From contig JAIXZE010000244.1 in the NCBI GenBank assembly GCA_027489875.1, forward strand, positions 1-40,762: a DNA stretch of 40,762 bases, in the 5' to 3' direction. The position numbers and the translations under genes are program-made. This document shows, one piece after another, positions 34,865-40,762 of the stretch. The notes beneath the pieces were generated by a model. The model had not been told where the DNA came from. It ran no database searches and was given only the letters and a program-made list of their open reading frames with translations. Origin of the DNA: Verrucomicrobiales bacterium. Its GTDB lineage: Bacteria; Verrucomicrobiota; Verrucomicrobiia; Limisphaerales; UBA9464. Within the stretch, counting starts at the first letter, position 1. Each line of letters opens with the position of its first letter.

Positions 34865-36051
34865 GCGTGCCCCCAAACCACACCGCGGCCGCGGAAAGAG
34901 CGACTTTCCAGGCCGTGCGCCCCGTCCTGCTGGCGCTGGCCGGGATCGCCGTCTTCGCGCTGGCCGGATGTGATCGCGAGAAGTCCCCGGCTTCTCAACC
35001 CTCCTCCGGCGCGCTGCCGGGCACCAGCGCACCGCCACCACCATCGCTCTCGACCAACCGGCCCGCGGGTGACGCCCCGCCCGGCATGGTGTGGATTCCC
35101 GGCGGCGAGTTCGTCATGGGCGGACCCGCCCTCGATTCCGCCGTCCAGCAACGCGCGGCTGCCCATCCCGGCGAACCCGTGTGCTCCGGATTGGTCGCCG
35201 GCTTCCCCGACGCCCAACCCGCACACCGGGTCCGCGTGGGTGGCTTCTGGATGGACATCACCGAGGTGACCAACGCCGAGTTCGAACGATTCGTCCGGGC
35301 CACGGGCTACATCACCATCGCCGAACGGAAGCCCACCGCGGAACAGTACCCCGGCGCGGATCCCGAAATGCTGGTTCCGGGCTCCGCCGTGTTCACCCCA
35401 CCCGACGAACCGGTGACCCTCAGCAACCCGCTCGAATGGTGGAGCTACGTTCCTGGGGCGAACTGGCGTCATCCGCTGGGCCCACAGAGCACCATTGAAG
35501 GACTGGAAAACACGCCAGTCGTGCACGTCTGCCACGACGATGCACTCGCCTTCTGCAAGTGGGCGGGCAAGCGGCTCCCCACCGAAGCCGAATGGGAATT
35601 CGCCGCACGCGGCGGCATGGCGCAGGCCGAGTACGCCTGGGGCGCCGAGTTCCGCCCCGGCGGCCGCTGGATGGCCAACTCCTTCCAGGGCCACTTCCCG
35701 ATCCAGGACACCGCCGAAGACGGCTTCCGCGGCATCGCCCCCATCCGTTCCTTTCCTCCCAACGGTTACGGCCTCTACGACATGGCCGGAAATGTCTGGG
35801 AGTGGTGCTCGGACTGGTACCGACCCGACATCTACGGCCCGCGCGCGTCCGCCGGCGTCACCTTGGCTCCCGCGGGCCCCACGGACAGCTTCGACCCCGA
35901 CGAACCCGGCGTTGCCAAACGCGTCCAGCGCGGCGGCTCGTTCCTCTGTTCCGACCAATACTGCGCCCGGTTCCGCATCGGTACCCGCGGCAAGGGAGCC
36001 CCCGACACCGGCTCCACCCACGTCGGCTTCCGGTGTGTGAAATCACCCTGA
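34861..36051 (+). CDS. Lipoprotein with formylglycine-generating-enzyme (SUMF1) domain
   Basis: The 396-residue protein begins with a hydrophobic segment and lipobox ALAGC (Cys37), so it should be lipid-anchored outside the cytoplasm. After a Pro- and Ser-rich linker the FGE-sulfatase domain (about 75-394) starts MVWIPGGEFVMGG and includes FWMDITEVTNAEFERFV, RLPTEAEWEFAARGG, YDMAGNVWEWCSDWY and GGSFLCSDQYCARFR. The last segment keeps Cys363 and Cys368, equivalent to the catalytic pair that binds copper in true FGEs. Most SUMF1-like proteins with other roles lack these cysteines. FGE turns a sulfatase cysteine into formylglycine, usually on unfolded substrates. GTG 34861 overlaps the heme protein stop (GTGA). 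No sulfatase gene is in the window. Function as a maturase is therefore plausible but unproven. Confidence 0.88.
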   Translation: MSVPPNHTAAAERATFQAVRPVLLALAGIAVFALAGCDREKSPASQPSSGALPGTSAPPPPSLSTNRPAGDAPPGMVWIPGGEFVMGGPALDSAVQQRAAAHPGEPVCSGLVAGFPDAQPAHRVRVGGFWMDITEVTNAEFERFVRATGYITIAERKPTAEQYPGADPEMLVPGSAVFTPPDEPVTLSNPLEWWSYVPGANWRHPLGPQSTIEGLENTPVVHVCHDDALAFCKWAGKRLPTEAEWEFAARGGMAQAEYAWGAEFRPGGRWMANSFQGHFPIQDTAEDGFRGIAPIRSFPPNGYGLYDMAGNVWEWCSDWYRPDIYGPRASAGVTLAPAGPTDSFDPDEPGVAKRVQRGGSFLCSDQYCARFRIGTRGKGAPDTGSTHVGFRCVKSP

Positions 36052-36192
36052 AGCCGGCAGGGCCGTGGCACCAGGTCCGGAGGGCTTCCTTTTCGGTATC
36101 GGGATCGCAATCGGAATCGGGATCGAACCCGGATGTTCTCCCACCCCTTTGTTTTCGATTCCGCTCAAGCCCCTTCGGCTTGGTCACCTTAT

Positions 36193-36531
36193 CCGTAACC
36201 ATGCGGTGGAGAACAGGAATGGGTTCACGCGGAGACGCGCTCCGGAACACGAGGCGAATAAGCCGCAAAGCCTCGAAGCCGCGAATGTATCCGCCGTCGC
36301 CGATCTGGAATCCCGCTGCCTCCACCGGTTGGACATCTGCCCGGTCTCAGTTCACCGCCGCCGTCTTCGCCGAACACCCGGCCCCGGCCCCTGCTTCCTT
36401 CGCGTCTTCGCGTGCGGTTTCAGTTCATTGCAGCCTGCCGTGTCTTTCGCCCCGCTGGGGCTGGATCCCGTTCGCGCTTCAACCCACGGCTCACGCGGTG
36501 GACTGCTCTGTGTCGGTGCTCTGCACCTGCG
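36193..36531 (+). repeat. Composite of intergenic repeat modules
   Basis: Three blocks found elsewhere are joined here. 36193-36240 matches 27865-27913, 36242-36411 matches 26407-26572, and 36395-36531 matches 28262-28424, including the three hairpin words (GCCCCGCTGGGGC, CGGCTCACGCGGTGG, CGGTGCTCTGCACCTG). This suggests mosaic growth of intergenic DNA from a few modules. Bases 36052-36192 and 36532-36684 have no gene or repeat I can name. Confidence 0.75.
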
Positions 36532-36684
36532 GGCCCCGGGAATGCTGGAATACACCCCGACCCGATCACGCCCCGAGCGCCGCCCCCACGAAGTGTTCAC
36601 GGCGTCTGTAACGAACGCAGGAGTCTTGCGAAAGACACGAGAACGGGGTGCGTCATGCACGCCCCCGCGTACTCACAAGATCCA

Positions 36685-39601
<2,917 letters not shown>

Positions 39602-39647
39602 ACATTTCACTTTCCCACAGCCTCCCGATTCCCACACTGCGCGCCCG

Positions 39648-40762
39648 ATGAGTTCCAAGACGCTCCGTATTGCCGCGCTTGCCGGCGATGGCATTGGCCC
39701 CGAAGTCATGCGTGAGGCCCTGAAGGTCCTCGCCGCCGTGGGCCGCAAGTACTCCATTGCCTTCGAGGTCACCGAAGCGCCGGTCGGCTGGGCCGGCATC
39801 GATGCGGCCGGCAAGGCCCTTCCCGACGCCACCCTCGCCCTCTGCCGCAACTCCGACGCGATCCTGTTCGGCTCCGTCGGCCTTCCCGACCGCGATCCCA
39901 CCATTCCCAAGGAGGAACGCCCGGAACGCGCCGCCCTGCTGCGCATCCGCAAGGAGTTCGGGCTGTTCGCCAACCTCCGTCCGGTCCAGCTGCCGAAGGC
40001 GTTGTCGCACTCCTGCCCGCTCAAGCCCGAGCGTCAGGGCGACGGCATCGACCTCCTGGTCGTGCGCGAACTCACCGGCGGCATGTACTTCGGCCAACCC
40101 AAGAAGACCGAGGAGATCACCCTGCCCGATGGCACCCGGACCCAGCGCGCCATCGACACCATGGTGTACACCACGCCGGAGATTGAGCGCATCGCCCACG
40201 TCGCCTTCCGCGCCGCCCGCCTCCGCCGCAAGAAGGTCACGTCCATCGACAAGGCCAACGTCCTCGAGAATGGCGTCCTCTGGCGCGATACCGTCACCCG
40301 CATCGGCAAGGAATACCCGGACGTCGCCCTCGAACATCAGTTCGTCGACAACGCCGCCATGCAGTTCCTCCTGCGCCCCACCCAATTCGACGTGGTGCTT
40401 TGCGAGAACATGTTCGGCGACATCCTCAGCGACGAGGCCGCCGCGCTCGCCGGTTCCCTCGGCATGCTGCCCTCCGCCAGCCTCGGGGCCACCTCCGCAC
40501 AGCAGACGTTCGGCTTCTACGAACCCGCCGGCGGCACAGCTCCCGACATCGCCGGAAAGAATCTCGCCAACCCCATCGCGCAGATCCTGTCCGTGGCATT
40601 GATGCTCCGCTACAGCTTCGGCCTGGCGGACGCCGCCGCCTCCATCGATCGCGCGGTCTCCGCCGCCATCGACCAGGGCCTGCGCACCGGTGACATCTTC
40701 AATCCCGCAGACCCCACCGCACGCCGCGTGGGAACCCGCGAGATGGGCGATGCCATCGTGGC
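39648..40762 (+). CDS. leuB: 3-isopropylmalate dehydrogenase, truncated by the window end
   Basis: This NAD-dependent enzyme oxidises 3-isopropylmalate in leucine synthesis. The frame runs from ATG 39648 to the last base with no stop, giving 371 complete codons, so almost all the protein is present. It begins with [18 protein letters not shown]. The LeuB-type substrate helix [58 protein letters not shown] and [20 protein letters not shown] are all present. The leucine-specific residues in the [15 protein letters not shown] region separate it from isocitrate and tartrate dehydrogenases. It lies 46 bases after thiC; co-transcription is possible, putting it partly under the TPP riboswitch, but a promoter between cannot be excluded. 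Confidence 0.95.
   Translation, partial: MSSKTLRIAALAGDGIGPEVMREALKVLAAVGRKYSIAFEVTEAPVGWAGIDAAGKALPDATLALCRNSDAILFGSVGLPDRDPTIPKEERPERAALLRIRKEFGLFANLRPVQLPKALSHSCPLKPERQGDGIDLLVVRELTGGMYFGQPKKTEEITLPDGTRTQRAIDTMVYTTPEIERIAHVAFRAARLRRKKVTSIDKANVLENGVLWRDTVTRIGKEYPDVALEHQFVDNAAMQFLLRPTQFDVVLCENMFGDILSDEAAALAGSLGMLPSASLGATSAQQTFGFYEPAGGTAPDIAGKNLANPIAQILSVALMLRYSFGLADAAASIDRAVSAAIDQGLRTGDIFNPADPTARRVGTREMGDAIV

Noticed and set aside
31463..35044. Minus-strand ORF of 1193 codons opposite the second PVC heme protein
   Set aside because: A GC-rich shadow; the plus strand carries family motifs, a signal peptide and the heme site.

Overview
This is a GC-rich bacterial chromosome segment, most likely from a member of the Verrucomicrobiota, or more broadly the PVC superphylum. 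That assignment is an inference. It rests on two PVC-type CxxCH heme proteins, a planctomycete-type cytochrome (PSCyt1/DUF1549/DUF1553) coupled to a Tat-exported DUF1501 protein, a PEP-CTERM surface protein, frequent GTG/TTG starts, weak Shine-Dalgarno sites and unusually repeat-rich intergenic DNA. No rRNA, tRNA, integrase, transposase, CRISPR or phage gene was found.

Layout, left to right. 0-1.4 kb: a small membrane-anchored protein and repeats. 1.4-4.6 kb: glycogen phosphorylase (-) and metF (+). 4.6-6.35 kb: repeat-rich DNA with a small ORF and a lipoprotein (-). 6.35-9.6 kb: an LptF/LptG permease translationally coupled to a soluble GAF-GAF histidine kinase (-). 9.7-11.7 kb: an exported CE1-type esterase (+) convergent with a ROK kinase (-), the two sharing one CTAG for both stop codons. 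12.06-13.7 kb: a COG0523 (CobW-like) GTPase with a small Cys-containing partner, preceded by a candidate Zur operator. 13.9-21.4 kb: PSCyt1 protein, DUF1501 protein and PVC heme protein (-). 21.5-24.8 kb: SNF2-family helicase (-). 24.9-26.2 kb: a TPR membrane protein and MutT (+). 27.1-27.7 kb: a frameshifted exported protein. 28.5-31.3 kb: topoisomerase III (-). 31.7-36.05 kb: a second PVC heme protein coupled to a lipoprotein formylglycine-generating-enzyme homologue (+). 36.7-37.35 kb: PEP-CTERM protein. 37.4-40.76 kb: TPP riboswitch, thiC and a truncated leuB.

The genes are mostly housekeeping (folate, thiamine, leucine, glycogen, DNA topology) plus an exported module of cytochromes, esterase, FGE-like protein and PEP-CTERM protein, suggesting polysaccharide use typical of the group.

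The most unusual content is in the gaps. At least four families of multi-hairpin repeats fill nearly every intergenic stretch over 200 bases. Family 1 (five copies) is a MITE/BIME-like element of about 130 bp with terminal inverted repeats and two internal hairpins whose loops (TCCT and AGGA) are complementary. Its stems change in compensatory fashion between copies, and three copies sit just after stop codons in the same orientation relative to the gene. Family 2 (tandem units of about 75 bp) has different sequence but the same design (loops CCCT/CCCC and AGGG, compensated stem change). Its two arrays are bordered by CCAGTT-type heptad repeats. Family 3 is a chain of three hairpins, and family 4 is a near-perfect 28-bp inverted repeat flanked by 10-bp direct repeats. 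No mobilising enzyme is encoded here.
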